Numbered from the stretch's first letter, positions 1 to 13,001 are shown. The stretch: DNA of 64,000 nucleotides from Apoderus coryli (GCA_911728435.2 OU452212.1:9058563-9122562); one strand, 5' to 3'. Notes: a model not told the origin generated them from the letters alone. A program made the numbers and translations.

Positions 1-142
1 ACCTATGCTGATAGTATTAAGTAGATAATTAAGTGTAATTTTCCTTTTCATTTTGATTTCTACATTGTTAGATTGACATGTTTCATTTTATGTTTTGTAC
101 ATAATTTTCGAAATAAAGATTATTATTATTATTATTATTATG
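1..142 (+). mobile_element. 3' end of a LINE with (TTA)n tail
   Basis: The segment ends in an AATAAA signal followed by about seven TTA units (around 119-142). The same signature ends the reverse-transcriptase elements near 20.8, 30.9 and 59.2 kb. No coding sequence is left in the window, so this is called on the tail alone. Confidence 0.4.
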
Positions 143-218
143 AACCCCCTTGTATATATATATTTTTTTAATTATCTTCTACAATCCATGCAATTGCCTG
201 ATCATCTCAACGGGAAGA

Positions 219-915
219 TTCATCCTATGGAAATTAAAGCTAAGAATTGAGCTTTACTATGGTTGAAATTAAAAAGTTTGAGCTTTTGACTAACAGAATC
301 TCAAAAATTGAGTTTTACTCTGCATTATACCGCTTATGGTTAAAATCTTTATAGGATTGAGCTTTATTCCAGTGGAATGCTTATGTATATCTATTAATTT
401 GAGCTTTTAACTATTTGAATTAAAACATTGAGCAATTATGCTTCAGAATCGAGCTTTTTTTAACTGGAACGTTTATCTTTACAATTAAATTTGAACTTCA
501 CACTATTTGAGTTTCAAAAATTGAGTAATTTTGCCTCAAAATTGAGCTTTAATATGCTACAATGTCTATGTTTAACATTTATATTGAGGTTTACGCACGT
601 TGAGTTCTAAAATTGAGCAAATGTGCTCTAGAATTGAGCTTTCTTCAACTGGTTTACGATTAAAAGTGACTTCAGACTATTTGAGTTCTAAAATTGTCTA
701 TGTTCAACATTTATATTGAGGTTTAGGCACTTTGAGTTCTGAAATTGAGCAAATGTGCTGCAGAATCTCTATAATTGAGCTTTATTTAACTGGAACGTCT
801 ACCTTTACAATTAAATTTGAACTTCAGACTATTTGAGTTCTAAAATTGAGCAATTCTGTCTCAAAATTGAGCTTTAGTGTACTACAACGTCTATGTTTAA
901 CAGTTATACACCGTT
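219..915. repeat. TTGAGCTTT satellite, block 1
   Basis: Diverged tandem repeat punctuated by TTGAGCTTT, ACGTCTATG and TTTGAGTTCTAAAATTGAGC. Monomers are about 93-100 bp and alternate between two types, giving a higher-order unit of about 193 bp. The block starts with a leader (ATTCATCCTATG, AAATTAAAGCT) that recurs at 1889, where block 2 starts. It lies in the presumed first intron of the Tet-like gene. Confidence 0.85.
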
Positions 916-1888
916 ACAAACCGTTATTTTCTGTCTCCAAAATCTAGATTTAAATTAAACAATATTATTATAAGAAATAATGCAAGTCACCTCTTTTTAT
1001 CTCTCATTGTCAGTGTAAGACTACAAAAAAAAAATAATCAAAAACTAGTTTTTGCTAAAGATGAGATGAGATAGAAAATATACTGATCTAGTCTCTATGA
1101 TGTTTTCTCATCCCCTATGAGTGCAAAGGGTCATTAGACAAAAAATTATGATTACAAAACCACATGAAGAAGAACTGCATGACCGTTAAACCTGATGGAC
1201 ATGTTAAGAAAAAAAAATAAAGATAAAACCAGAAATGCGGGCTGATATTTATTGTCTTTTAACTGTTATGCAATATCTCCTAAACAGGGTGAGTAAACAG
1301 CTACGTATACATACAAAATTAGTTCTGAACATCTTTTGACAATTCCCATGGATCGAAGAGTCATTCTCCCATTGTCCAGACCTCTTCTCTGTCTTAGTTT
1401 TCATGCACATCATGCAGAACGAAATGATTGATAAATGTCCTTTCAATAATATCGGTAAAGGCATCAGCTGTTTATTGCCCAGTCTGCAAATTTATGAGGA
1501 AAAAATGGTACCTGGAGATGGGACGGACTGCTTTTATGGTTTTTATTTTATTCAAAAAATTTTATAACGCGACAATATATGACATCAAGAGGACACACAA
1601 TGAGAGATCAATGGTACTAATAAAAATAACAAAGTACATATGCCTAAATGTTGTGTAGATATCGCAGATGAAACAACAATCCGTTTTAGATAAAGCAAGA
1701 AATCTCTTGTGGCGCGTGCCATAATGCTTTGGCGGGATAGAAAATACAGTAGCAGCTGGCGTTTTAACACATTTATTTCATTCTTTTTTACTCTTGCGTT
1801 ATTACGTTTTTTTTTCATACACGATCGATGCTGACGATGATGATGACAAACAGTTGTTGGTTTGAATACATAACTGTTTTATTTATTA
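916..1888. other. Unique spacer between satellite blocks
   Basis: No convincing gene. The short open frames on both strands overlap each other, have no recognisable domain and no splice context. The stretch is AT-rich sequence inside the presumed Tet intron. Confidence 0.4.
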
Positions 1889-4800
1889 TTATTCATCCTA
1901 TGCAAATTAAAGCTTATTAAGAATTGAGCTTTACTATAGAATTTCTACAGTTGAAATGAACAACTTTAAAATTGAGCTTTTGACTTTCAGAATCTCAAAA
2001 ATAGAGTTTTACTCCACAATAGACCACTTCTATAGATTCGAGCTTCAGATTATTATTCAAACTCTAAAATTGAGCAATTGTGCTTCAGAAGCCCTAGAAT
2101 TGGACTTTATTCTATTGGAAATGTCTATGGAGAACCTAAGATGAGCTTCAAACTATTTGAATTCTAAAACTTTGGCATCTTCAAGAGTAGAGCTTTATTT
2201 AAAGTTTATATTGAGCTTCAGACACTTTGAGTACTAAAATTGTACTTCAGTATATCTAGAATTGGGCTGTATTCAACTAGAACGGCTATGGTTAAAACTC
2301 AAATTGAGCCTCAGACTATTAGAGTTCTAAATTGAGCACTTTTGCCTCAAAATTGTGCTTCAGAAGCTCTAGAATTGGACTTTATTCTATTGGAAATGTC
2401 TATGGAGAACCTAAGATGAGCTTCAGACTATTTGAATTCTAAAACTTTGGCTTCTTCTAGAGTAGAGCTTTATTTAAAGTTGATATTGGGCCTCAGACAC
2501 TCTGAGTACTAAAATTGTACTTCAGTATATCTAGAATTGAGCTGTATTCAACTAGAACGGCTATGGTTAGAACTCAAATTGGGCCTCAGTCTATTTGAGT
2601 TCTAAATTGAGCACTTTTGCCTCAAATTTGAGCTTCAATGTTCTACAACGTCTATACTGAGCTTTAGACACTTTGAGTTCTAAAATTAAGCAGAATATCT
2701 AGAATTGAGCTTTCTTCAACTGTAACGTCTATGTTTACGATTAAAATTGAACTTCAGACTATTTGAGTTCGAAAATTGAGCAATTTTGCCTCAAAATTGA
2801 GCTTTAATGTACTACAACGTCTATGATTAACATTTATATTGAGGGTTAGGCACTTTGAGTTCTGAAATTGAGCAAATGTGTTGCAGAATCTCTATAATTG
2901 AGCTTTATTTAACTAGAACGTCTATCTCTACAATTAAGTTTGAATTTCAGACTATTTGAGTTCTAAAATTGAGCAATTTTGCCTCACAATTGAGCTTCAA
3001 TGTTCTACAACGCGTATGTTTAACATTTATATTAAGTTTTAGACACGTTGAGTTCTAAAATTGAGCAAATGTGCCGCCGAATATCTAGAATTGAACTTTC
3101 TTCAACTGGAACGTCTATGTTTACGATTAAAATTGAACTTCAGACTATTTGAGTTTGAAAATTGAGCAATTTTGCCTCAAAATTGAGCTTTAACGTACTA
3201 CAACGTCTATGATTAACATTTATATTGAGGGTTAGGCACTTTGAGTTCTGAAATTGAGCAAATGTGCTGCAGAATCTCTAGAATTGAGCTTTATTCAACC
3301 TGAACGTCTATCTTTACAATTAAAATTGAACTTCAGACTATTTGAGTTCTAAAATTGAGCAATTTTGCTTCAAAATTGAGCTTTAGGCCCTTTGAGTTTT
3401 AAAATTGAGCCAATGTGCTCTAGGATTGAGCTTTATTCAACTGGAACGTCTATCATTACAATTAAATTTGAACTTCAGACTATTTGAGTTGTAAAATTGA
3501 GCAATTGTGCTTCAGAAGCTCTAAAATTGACCTTTATTCTATTGGAAATGTCTATGGAGAACCTAGGATGAGCTTCAGATTATTTGAATTCTAAAACTTT
3601 GGCATCTTCTAGAGTAGGGCTTTATTTAAAGTTTATATTGAGCTTCAGACACTTTGAGTACTAAAATTGAGCAAATGTACTTCATTATATCTAGAATTGA
3701 GCTGTATACAACTAGAACGGCTATGGTTAGAACTCAAATTGAGCCTCAGACTATTAGAGTTCTAAATTGAGCAATTTTGCCTCAAAATTGAGCTTCAATG
3801 TACTACAACGTTTATGTTTAACATTTATATTGAGGTTTAAACACTTTGAGTTCTAAAATTGAACAAATGTGCTGCAGAATCTCTATAATTGAGCTTTATT
3901 CAACCTGAACGTCTATCTTTACAATTAAAATTGAACTTCAGACTATTTGAGTTCTAAAATTGAGCAATTTTGCTTAAAAATTGAGCTTTAGGCCCTTTGA
4001 GTTTTAAAATTGAGCCAATGTGCTCTAGAATTGAGCTTTATTCGACTGGAACGTCTATCATTACAATTAAATTTGAACTTCAGACTATTTGAGTTCTAAA
4101 ATTGAGCAAATGTGCTGCAGAATCTCTATAATTGAGCTTTATTTAACTGCAACTTTTAACTTTACAATTAAATTTGATCTTTAGACTATTTCAGTTCTAA
4201 AATTGAGAAATTTTACCTCAAAATTGAGCTTTAGGCGCTTTGAGTTTTAAAATTGAGCCAATGTGCTCTAGGATTGAGCTTTATTCAACTGGAACGTCTA
4301 TCATTACAATTAAATTTGAACTTCAGACTATTTGAGTTCTAAAATTGAACAGTTTTGCCTCAAAATTGAGCCTTAATGTACTACAACGTCTATGTTTTAC
4401 ATATATATTGAGGTTTAGGCACTTTGAGTTCCGAAATTGAGCAAAGGTGCTGCAGAATCTCTATAATTAAGCTTTATTTAACTGGAACGTCTATCTTTAC
4501 AATTAAATTTGAACTTCAGACTATTTGAGTTCTAAAATTGAGCAAATGTGCTGCAGAATCTCTATAATTGAGCTTTACTTCACTGCAACGTCTAACTTTA
4601 CAATTAAATTTGATCTTCAGACTATTTCAGTTCTAAAATTGAGATTTAGGCCTTTTGAGTTTTAAAATTGAGCCAATGAGCTTTAGGATTGAGCTTTATT
4701 CAACGGAACGTCTATTATTACAATTAAATTTGACCTTCAGACTATTTGAGTTCTAAAATTGAGCTTTAATGTACTACAATGTTTATGTGTAATATTTATA

Positions 4801-5005
4801 TTGAGGTTTAAGCACTTTGAGCTCTAAAATTGAGTAATTTAACCTCAAAACTGAGCCTTAATGCATTACAACGTCTTTGTTTATGATTTATTTTGAGCTT
4901 TAGACACTTTGAGTTCTAAAATTGAGCTTTAATGTACTACAACGTCTATGTTTATCATTTACATTGAGCTTTAGACACTTTGAGTTCTAAAATTGAGCAA
5001 ATGTG
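1889..5005. repeat. TTGAGCTTT satellite, block 2
   Basis: About 3.1 kb of the same satellite, in roughly 193-bp dimers: one monomer carries CAACTGGAACGTCTATC, the other TACTACAACGTCTATG. A variant sub-family carries GGAAATGTCTATGGAGAACC (around 2120, 2390 and 3545). The array stops about 65 bp short of the splice donor of the Tet-like exon, so the satellite almost abuts coding sequence. Confidence 0.9.
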
Positions 5006-5064
5006 CCTCAAAATCTATGGTAAAAATTTAATATACTAAAATCTTTAACATTAACTACACTAAA

Positions 5065-5071
5065 TCTCACC
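5065..5071 (-). other. Splice donor of Tet-like CXXC exon
   Basis: On the minus strand the exon ends AAAAAG and is followed by GTGAGA, a near-consensus donor, immediately after the CXXC finger (LTEKK). It sets the true end of the coding exon, about 20 codons before the frame's own stop. Confidence 0.85.
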
Positions 5072-6414
5072 TTTTTCTCCGTCAGCTTCTCACACCGCCT
5101 CTGCTTACAAATCTGATGACTTTTATCGTTTCTACACGGCGCACAATCACCACAATTGTCTTTCCGCTGACACCCGATACACTCCCCGCATCGCTTCCGC
5201 TTCTTCTTCACCTGTTTATCCACAGTACCACCACTAATTTCATGCTGCTGCATCGCAATATCCATTGGATGCGTTTTAAACCCATCCGTGCTGGATACCG
5301 CGGCGACTTGCCCGGAATTCTCCGATGAGTTCATTTCAATATTACTGGAAGCCCCATCGCTTTCCGCAGAGCTCTCCAGACTGGAAGCACGGATTTTCCT
5401 GCGTTCTTTTTTCCGGAAATCATTTCTACTAGGGGAATTACCGTTAATCTTCTTCTCAATCCCGTTATACAGCCCGGAATCACTGTTGTTATCATTGAGA
5501 ACTTGCATGGGATTCTGGAACTGTGTTGGATGCAGCCCGAGATTCTGTACTTTCAGTCCGTGGTCAGTGGCTAGTTTTAGATCTGATTCAGACTTTAGGA
5601 CGGTTACTACAGTGGGTCCTGAGATCAATTGATTGTTTTGAATGATTGCAGTACTGCCGTTTTGCGCGGGAAATATACTGGTAGGATGTAAAGTATTATT
5701 CGCTATTGGATGGGAATATAATTGAATATGTCTCTCTTCTAAGAACTGTTGTTGAATCGACGGGATTTCCCGTGCTTGTATCGGTGCTGGTACTAAAGGA
5801 TATCCTGCACGAGGATTAACACTACTCAGCGTATGAAACGTCGAATTTAGCGGTGTTAACTGTGGACTAGAAGAAGAGTTAGGTGAGACTGGTGTTAAGT
5901 TCGTTAACGTTGTTAAAGTAGTCGCTTCAGTTGTCGATACAGGATCGCTGAATGCTTGGAATTGACTTTGGAATGAAGGTAACTTTGATGCAGCACTATT
6001 ACTATTCGCGAACGCGTCCGCGAAGGTATTAATCTGTGTAGTACCCGGTGCGAACGCCGACGCTCCGTCGACACCTCCTTTACTCTCCCACGGACGGTAC
6101 TGCGGTTGAGACGAGATTATTGATAAACCGTTCTCACCCCGATGGTCTAGTAATCGCGTCTCGGTGTAATAGTCCCAATTCGAAATGTCTAACAATCGCG
6201 TATCACTAAACAAACGATCCGAACTGAACGTACCGCTGTTATTGGAGTCCATATCGCCGGCAAACGTCGAGAACGGAGGTAGATGCGATCCAGTTGAAGT
6301 CTGCACTTCCTGCACCGTAGAACTTGGAGTCGGGGTATAGGATGACGGTGCGATGGTGGTGTATGTAGCACCTACCAACCCGTCACTAGGATCCTGATTA
6401 AGTGTATCGCTCAT
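5071..6414 (-). CDS. Tet: Tet-like dioxygenase, first coding exon with CXXC zinc finger (partial gene)
   Basis: Encodes 448 residues. The N-terminal 400 are low-complexity (Ser/Thr/Asn/Gln-rich) and probably disordered. Residues about 402-446 form a CXXC zinc finger with CGECIGC, NCGDCAPC and ICKQRRC, flanked by a basic KKKRKR stretch. It lacks the KFGG motif of DNMT1/MLL-type CXXC domains and matches the TET1/3-CXXC4/5 type, which binds CpG DNA. Insect Tet genes encode this finger upstream of a distant catalytic 2OG-Fe(II) domain, which would lie left of the window. The start ATG (ACAATGAGC context) is supported by an in-frame TAA at 6453-6451. The exon ends exactly at AAG|GTGAGA (donor 5070), so further translation is intronic. 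A stand-alone CXXC4/5-like gene is less likely, because the domain is followed directly by a strong donor. The Tet assignment is inferred from this domain only. Confidence 0.8.
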
Positions 6415-6459
6415 TGTGCGCGTTAATTCCGCAACAGTACAGCCACAGCATTATTTATT

Positions 6460-7031
6460 TGTTGGAATTTGTTATAATAGTTAGCATGGCGGCGGTTTAT
6501 CTAATGTTATCATTGTAAAATTATTGTCTAATATTAGGTAAACTAAATTAAAATTGTTCGCTGAGATTTACAGGAAGATTTTTTGTACTTTTTCCACATC
6601 AATTTGTACTGTATGTTTTGTTAATTAGTTTTAATTGTTTAATTAATTTTACTTATAAAAAATATGTTATTATTTATTATTTTAATGTTAGTTTGTACTT
6701 TGGTTTTGTTATCATTCGTTTTTTATGTTCTCGTATTGCTGAAACAAAAGAACAAATCATCATCAGTAATATAATACGAGAATAGTGAAAAAAAAGAATA
6801 AACAAATGTTACATTGCCGATATTTCGAAAACTATGCATTTTCGAAATCAGTAACCTATTAGAAAGTTTCTTTAATTTTTAATGATACATACATAGAATT
6901 TATGAGATATTCACGTAGGGTCTGTCTCGACCCAAGTATAGAGGTTTGTGACAGAAATTTGAGTCTGGCCATTTGGGAGGCTGGAGAAAAATCTAACATG
7001 CTAAAGTCAAAAAGTTTTTATTCATCCCATC
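6460..7031. other. 5' flank of the Tet-like exon, no gene seen
   Basis: AT-rich. It probably contains 5' UTR or upstream intron of the Tet-like gene on the minus strand. From about 6935 it may already be the 5'-truncated edge of the LINE that follows. Confidence 0.35.
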
Positions 7032-8245
7032 GTGATTTGTAAATTAAACAATTTCGAAGAAACTTCAAAAGAAAACTATTTGTATAACAAACGCGAGTAT
7101 AAAAAATTGCTGAAATTGAAGCGAAAATATTATCAGAATGGTGTATTGAGAAAACTAAATAACATTAACTCTTCTAGGGATTTCTGGAACGCAATTAAGT
7201 CTGTGTGCCTGCGTAACGACAAGCCGACTTTATCTGTGAAGGAATGGGAAGTCTTTTTTGATGGTACCTGGAGCACTGCGATTTTATACACTGGCTTAGT
7301 TTCGGATGCACGTTGTAACCAGCTCGATTTCGAGGTTACTTATGAGGAGCTTCTACGCTCGCTTAATCATTGCCGAAATGGCAAGAGTCCCGGTATTGAC
7401 GGTGTGTCGTATGAGTTTCTGAAGCAACTTCCCACAAATTGGCTTCTCTATCTTTGTGGATTTTTTAACAAAATTTTAGAAACTCAGAGAGTGCCGAGTA
7501 ATTGGAATCAGATTGCTTTAACAATGCTGCATAAAAAGGGTCCGACAAACGATCCTTCAAACTATAGGGGTATTGCCCTCATTAATTGCATAACAAAACT
7601 ATTTACGCATATTCTCAATGAACGAATAGCGACATGGTCTGATCGCTATGGGCTGCTTCCCGAAGGTCAAAATGGGTTCAGGAAAGGTAGGGGTTGTCTC
7701 GACAACATTTTCACCCTTAGTTGCGCAATTCAACTGCATCTCAGACTGAAAAAGCGCAAAGTGTTCGCTATATTTGTCGACTTTCGTAGAGCCTTTGACC
7801 TGCTAGATCATCCTCTTATGTGGCAGAAATTATACGACATAGGCCTGTCCTCTAATATTATTAATACTCTGATAAACTTCTACAAGAGTGCTGCTTTTAA
7901 AGTCAAGGTGAAAAATGAATTTACTAAGAATTTTGGTATCACCCAGGGCGTTTTGCAGGGAGATTCTTTGAGCCCCCTTTTGTTTTCACTATTTTTGGCT
8001 GATATAGAACGGTTTTTTAAAGAAAATGGGTCGACGGGAGTTAGCATTGACCATGATACAAACATTAACATCCTGCTATATGCAGACGACCTAGTTATTC
8101 TCTCTGATTCTGAAATCGGGGTAAGCCGCTGCTTAATGAACCTTGAGAGCTATTGTCAGATTAATAAACTCGAGGTCAATGTCGCAAAAACCAAAATAAT
8201 GTGTTTTCAGAGAGGAGGTTTTGGGGCTGTCAGTGGAAACTTCAA
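7032..8245 (+). mobile_element. LINE reverse transcriptase fragment
   Basis: An uninterrupted frame of about 400 codons encodes the palm and fingers of a non-LTR reverse transcriptase. It has GKSPGIDGVSYEF, NYRGIALINCITK, QNGFRKGRGC, FVDFRRAFD (catalytic Asp), GVLQGDSLSPLLFSLF and LYADDLVIL (catalytic Asp pair). There is no endonuclease upstream and the thumb is cut off abruptly at about 8230, where the sequence runs into unrelated DNA ending ACCACCCTGTATG. It is therefore a copy truncated at both ends. The motif wording differs from the other LINEs in the window, so it belongs to another clade, which I cannot name with certainty. Confidence 0.85.
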
Positions 8246-8502
8246 ATATTTTGACCACCCTGTATGAATAAATCAGAAAATGACGTAGGTATCGGAAAAA
8301 GGAGACCTTATTTAATAAGAATACGCTTGCAAAATGATTACTAAAGACTTCTTTATAAGAAAAAAATGTGATTATTATAGAGCCCTAAAATGTCAGTTTT
8401 GACATAAATCTTGATATACGTCAAAAACGGCTCGATTTAGGTATAGGACATGATACATGAAACATGTCTAGAATCTTATGTGGAATCCAAAAATGTCATA
8501 AT

Positions 8503-8697
8503 ATATAGGGTGTTCCATTTAAAATAACACTACTCATATCAATTTCCGGTATAACCGGAAGCGCTAACTGGTCGGTATTATGATATTTGAATAGACCATA
8601 TTCGGCAATACATACACCAAAATTTTCCAAATTCAATTCAAAGTAGTCTCCGAAATATTTTAATGGGCCGATACCATAGGACACCCTGTATATAATG
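8503..8697. mobile_element. Small non-autonomous element with GGGTGTCC ends
   Basis: About 190 bp bounded by inverted TATAGGGTGTTCC (8504) and GGACACCCTGTATA (about 8680). Similar ends bracket elements at 21.7 and 37.9 kb. No coding capacity. Confidence 0.5.
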
Positions 8698-11600
8698 AAA
8701 CTTTAATGTATAACTTTGCATGAATTTATTGAGATATTGGCCTGTTCGGGTTTCCCATTTACATTTTTATATTGCATTCTTTTGAAAATGTTCTTAACGC
8801 GTTCATAACGCTTAATGGTAGGCAATAAAGCAGGTAGATTTCTGTGAAACACCTGGGGAATTCCTAACCTAAGAAAAACTGAAATTATTGCTCATAGGTA
8901 AAAGCAAAAATACCCTCCCCTCCCCAATACTATCTTTATACAGTGTGGCCCTGGATTGTAAATGACAGAAAATTATCGAAATGAAATTTAAGCTCCAGCG
9001 AAAAATCAAAGTAGGCGCTTAGGATTTTGAAATTTTACACAACTACTCAACCCTTCATTCCGAACAACATTTCTTAATGACATTTTCCCGTATCTCATCT
9101 GAAAAATGTAGTTTATGAGGGGACAAATAAAGTTTTTTGAAAATTTCAAAACCATAATCTATGATTTTTTGGAAAGTAAGATTACGTCACAAATTTTTCT
9201 CAAACCAAGCAAGGCTAGACCTTAGGAGCTTCAATTCCATCTAGTTCGTCAATAATTTAAACATCCTTTGCGAAACAAACGAGGAGGAGGGAGGTAAAGC
9301 TAGAAACTTCACAACTTCTGCTTGGCCAAATGAACTCCATAATATTTATGTCGCTATTTTTGTTGACAACACTGTTTTCTGTAACAGCCAATTCGACACC
9401 AGATCTTCTTAAAAAAAAAAATGATAAAAGACACATGATGATTGAAACTGTATACGTATATTTACAATTAAAGATTTGGCAACATTGCAGAATACATAAA
9501 CATGATGCTAGCTCCAAAGGGAAGCAAGAAATCAGAGGAGAAAAAACTAGGAAACTGTGTATGGCCGTCCCGGCCACGCACAGGAACACGCAGTCGCGTG
9601 TTTTGTGCGTAACGCATTTCCTTGTTTTAAAAAGGACAGGTCACGGCCATAATAATATGCCGCCTCTCTTTTTGCGAATGAAATGCCATGTATATACATA
9701 CATATACGACGACGCTTTTGTAAAATGACTCACACATTTTGGCGACGACGTTATATAGATACATACAAAATCAATAGGTAGGAAATAGTGTGTAATACTT
9801 TTATAACTGACAATTTATAATCCCGACAATGTCGAATAAAGATATACATATAATTTACCCAAAGTTTAGACCACAAAATTAGTTGGGGTCCTGTACTATT
9901 TTGCTTCAATGTATTTTTTGACGTAAATAAGTTTTTTCTACACCAAAAGGACTGTTAACTTTTGTTTTACCGAACGTTGTACGTACAGTTTCATGAAGAA
10001 AATAAAAAAAAATGACAACGAATTTCCTAACCTAAAATCTTAAGTCAAACCAGCTTTGTTCAGTTTAACGAGAAAACTGACCGAATATCTTTACAATGGC
10101 AAAGAATAATAATAAATATCTCTAATATTACTTCGCTAAATGCAATATTTAAATAAAAATAACGAAATGTCTGTTTTTACTATAAAAACGTAATAATTAA
10201 ATATTGTGACCTTGAGAATGTGTTCCAGCTTCTCTACTACTAATGTTTGGAAACTTTAAACAAAGAGAAAACTCCAGTGGAAAATGTACCTATAGTTATT
10301 ATGATAACATGGGAAATTCAAAACGAAAGTGAAATCGTATTTAAAACGCATGCGTAGTTAGATTTGTCGATCACCCCGGGCCGAAAACTATAATGTGAAT
10401 GCCTCAAAATATATAGAAAATTCAACAAACAAAACCATTCAACCAATAACTTGGTTTCCTTTCACTCAATGGAACTTTCCCGGCAAAATGATCCACTTCT
10501 TCTATCAAACTATAAATTTTAAATATAATTCTATGCCAGGTATTATTAAGAAGAAATTTTAGTAACTAATAATACGGAGCATAATTATTATTAAACTTAC
10601 TTTTGGGTAAAATAATTCTATTTTTAAAATGTCAACAAATAAAATGTTGACAAAACAAGAATTATGTAGATACAAATTCAAATAATAACTTACCGTGTAT
10701 CTAAAATATATAATAATTTAATCCTCACTTAATTCATACGCATAAAAAACTAATAAATTTAAAACACTGCTCAAAATTTGAGGTAATTATTACATTCGTT
10801 ATAAACTAAATGATGTTTTAAAGTTTAAAAAATATATCAAAACGTTCACTCCACACCACAAACTTACGCACATTGGTTTTTACTAACTGACATGACATCG
10901 CATGCCGTATACACATACCACTTTTTCGTATTAGAGGAAGCTTTGGCGCTTTGCATCTGTCGTGCTTTCGCACCAATCAGCAGCTTTCTTGTGATCGGCA
11001 TCGTGCGATGTCGTAAGGGCTCGATACTGTTGTTATGGTGTGTTTATTTTGCGAAACCTGGATGTGCGTTTTCTTCATTTCCCGCTTCTGTTTCCGCGAT
11101 GTGTAATGTGCGACGTTGTCATGTTGTGTGTTATTTCATATATCGACAAAGTATTAAAACTTTGAATGTATTTTTAGTTAGAGTTTTGAATAATAAAAAA
11201 ACAAAACTTAAATCACTAGGTAGACAGGTATTGTATCTATTCTAGCTATTTTGAAGATATAATAGGAATATACAGTTCCTAGATTTCAACTGCTTAGTTT
11301 AATGCAAAAATGCATCCATGATTTTCTGTGTAAAACAGTAAAAGAACAAATTAGTTGAATAATTGATCATTCAAGCGTTTTTATATAATGGATCGTTACT
11401 AAAACAGAAATCTGTAGGCAAATATATCGTGGAATCCATTATCGATTATTTGAATTTATGCATCATTGTTAATTAAATAGCAACACTATTTCATAGAGGG
11501 CGCCCAAAAGTGTATTTGATGGTGGTGTTCGAGTAGGAATTATAGTGTTCAATCAATAATATACCGCTATTGCCATTTTTCCAATTTGTCGCCATCTAAC

Positions 11601-11752
11601 GGAGAATTCCCGAAACAAAAACTTATTCAGTATAGATATCTTCATATCCTCGAACGTAATGGCATAACTGTAATAGATGGCGCCATTATCATAACGCTAT
11701 TAATAGCTATACAAATTATTGTACATATACGGGATTGGAAAGCTTAGTAAAT
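8698..11752. other. Intergenic or intronic, no supportable gene
   Basis: Read on both strands. The longer open frames (9330-9728 and 10892-11245, plus strand) show no domain. The first begins with a hydrophobic stretch resembling a signal peptide but ends in featureless sequence. The interval 10830-11130 is less AT-rich with several CG dinucleotides and could be a promoter or 5' UTR, perhaps of the Tet-like gene. That is inference only. Confidence 0.35.
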
Positions 11753-11769
11753 GTACTCGCTTCGGCGGT

Positions 11770-11809
<40 letters not shown>

Positions 11810-11859
11810 GGCCCCTGCGCAAGGATGACACGCAAAATCGTGAAGCGTTCCACATTTTT
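11753..11859 (+). ncRNA. U6: U6 spliceosomal RNA
   Basis: The RNA shows the near-invariant U6 core: CATATACTAAAATTGG, then the ACAGAGA box (CGATACAGAGAAGATTAGCA), then AGC within GATTAGC, and the 3' internal stem-loop ending GAAGCGTTCCACATT. It terminates in a run of seven T, the RNA polymerase III stop. The 5' stem reads GTACTCGC-TTCG-GCGGTAC, changed on both sides relative to the common insect GTTCTTGC/GCAGAAC yet still fully paired around one bulged U. The core is undamaged, so this is probably functional rather than one of the many U6 pseudogenes. CATATAC at 11724-11730 sits at about -25, where a pol III TATA-like element is expected. No upstream element can be assigned with confidence. 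Confidence 0.95.
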
Positions 11860-12929
11860 TTGTAAAATTAATGAAAATAAATTTATACATTTTGTAGCAA
11901 TTTATATAAAATTTTATTTTTTTAAATAAATAAGTATTTTGCCTAGTCGTGGATTTAAATAATAGTAAAACGATCTTAAATCCCGGCTAGCAAAACAATC
12001 GACAGAAGCGAGGCACTTCCTACTGAACTAGCCCAGCATCGCCTCACTTTTCTTAGTCGTTTTACTCCCCGGTTTTTAGGTTGAACCCGCAGATCATATG
12101 AAAAAGGCTCACTCACATAAGGATGAAAAAACGAGCGATACAGATGAACCTCATCAGTCAGATATAATTAACGAACATTATAGTGAATCCTGTCATTTGT
12201 CAAAAGTTCGTTTATATAACGCGTTATCTTTCTAACTCATGTCAGCTGGCTTAATTAAATGATCACCTGCTGCTTACTTCACTTGCATTTTTTGTTGTTG
12301 CTGGCCTGGCCAGCCAGCTCAGTTTTATTTTTATCAATTATTGTTACAATAAATCCTAACTAAAGTGGAGCAGTATAAGTGTAGCCCGTCCGGGGTTCAA
12401 ACCTACGAATGAAAAACTTAATTTTGTAAAAGGAACGTAGGTTTAAGACATGTGAGTGAAAATCGCTGATATTTAGCATTGACGGAAATGTCTATTGTCA
12501 AACGTGTCATTTGTCAAGAATTATTGTCAGTGTCACGTCAATTTTTAAAATTATTTGAGAACGCGCCATTACATTTGAATGAACTAGTTTTTGCCGGTAT
12601 ATAAACATTATTCTACGGTCTTTGCTTTAAATATTTGTGAAATCGTTTAATTTTTCTATATTTTGTGGATGAACAGTGAGGCTATAACATTAATCATTAA
12701 AATAAACCACTGTGTGAACGAAGAAATCCGAATTTGTACATGACTTTTGTTTGAAAAAAATGGATAAAACTTACTAGGTATAAAGTAAAATGTAAATTAA
12801 AAGACTTTATGGGGTGTTAACGTGAACAGTCAGTGCTGTAAGAATGTGTACTCATTTGAGTAAATAGTGAATATGTCACCAAAGCCTGGAAATTATCGAC
12901 AATAAAAAAAGCGTAAGATTTTCCATATT
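11860..12929. other. Spacer between U6 and Pus7, no gene seen
   Basis: Contains short inverted motifs (CTAGTCGTGGATTTAA near 11944 and AATCCCGGCTAG near 11980) and a tRNA B-box-like GGGGTTCAAACC at about 12395, which may be a decayed SINE. No open frame with a domain. Confidence 0.35.
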
Positions 12930-12935
12930 TTTATT
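12930..12935 (-). terminator. Pus7 polyadenylation signal
   Basis: AATAAA on the minus strand, about 67 nt past the Pus7 stop codon; the usual distance for a short insect 3' UTR. Confidence 0.55.
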
Positions 12936-13001
12936 TATAACAGTATCAAATTACTTAAATCATATTATAAAAAAATATACCAAAGATGCTTTGGACTCAA
13001 A

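Noticed and set aside
5116..5632. Plus-strand frames over the CXXC exon
   Set aside because: They are antisense readings of the Tet-like exon, whose zinc-finger cysteines are unmistakable on the minus strand.
9330..9728. 132-codon frame starting with a signal-peptide-like hydrophobic stretch
   Set aside because: The remainder has no domain, composition resembles the surrounding DNA, an opposite-strand frame overlaps it, and there is no splice or polyadenylation context.
10892..11245. 117-codon frame in a slightly GC-richer region
   Set aside because: No recognisable motif. The interval looks more like promoter or 5' UTR sequence than coding DNA.
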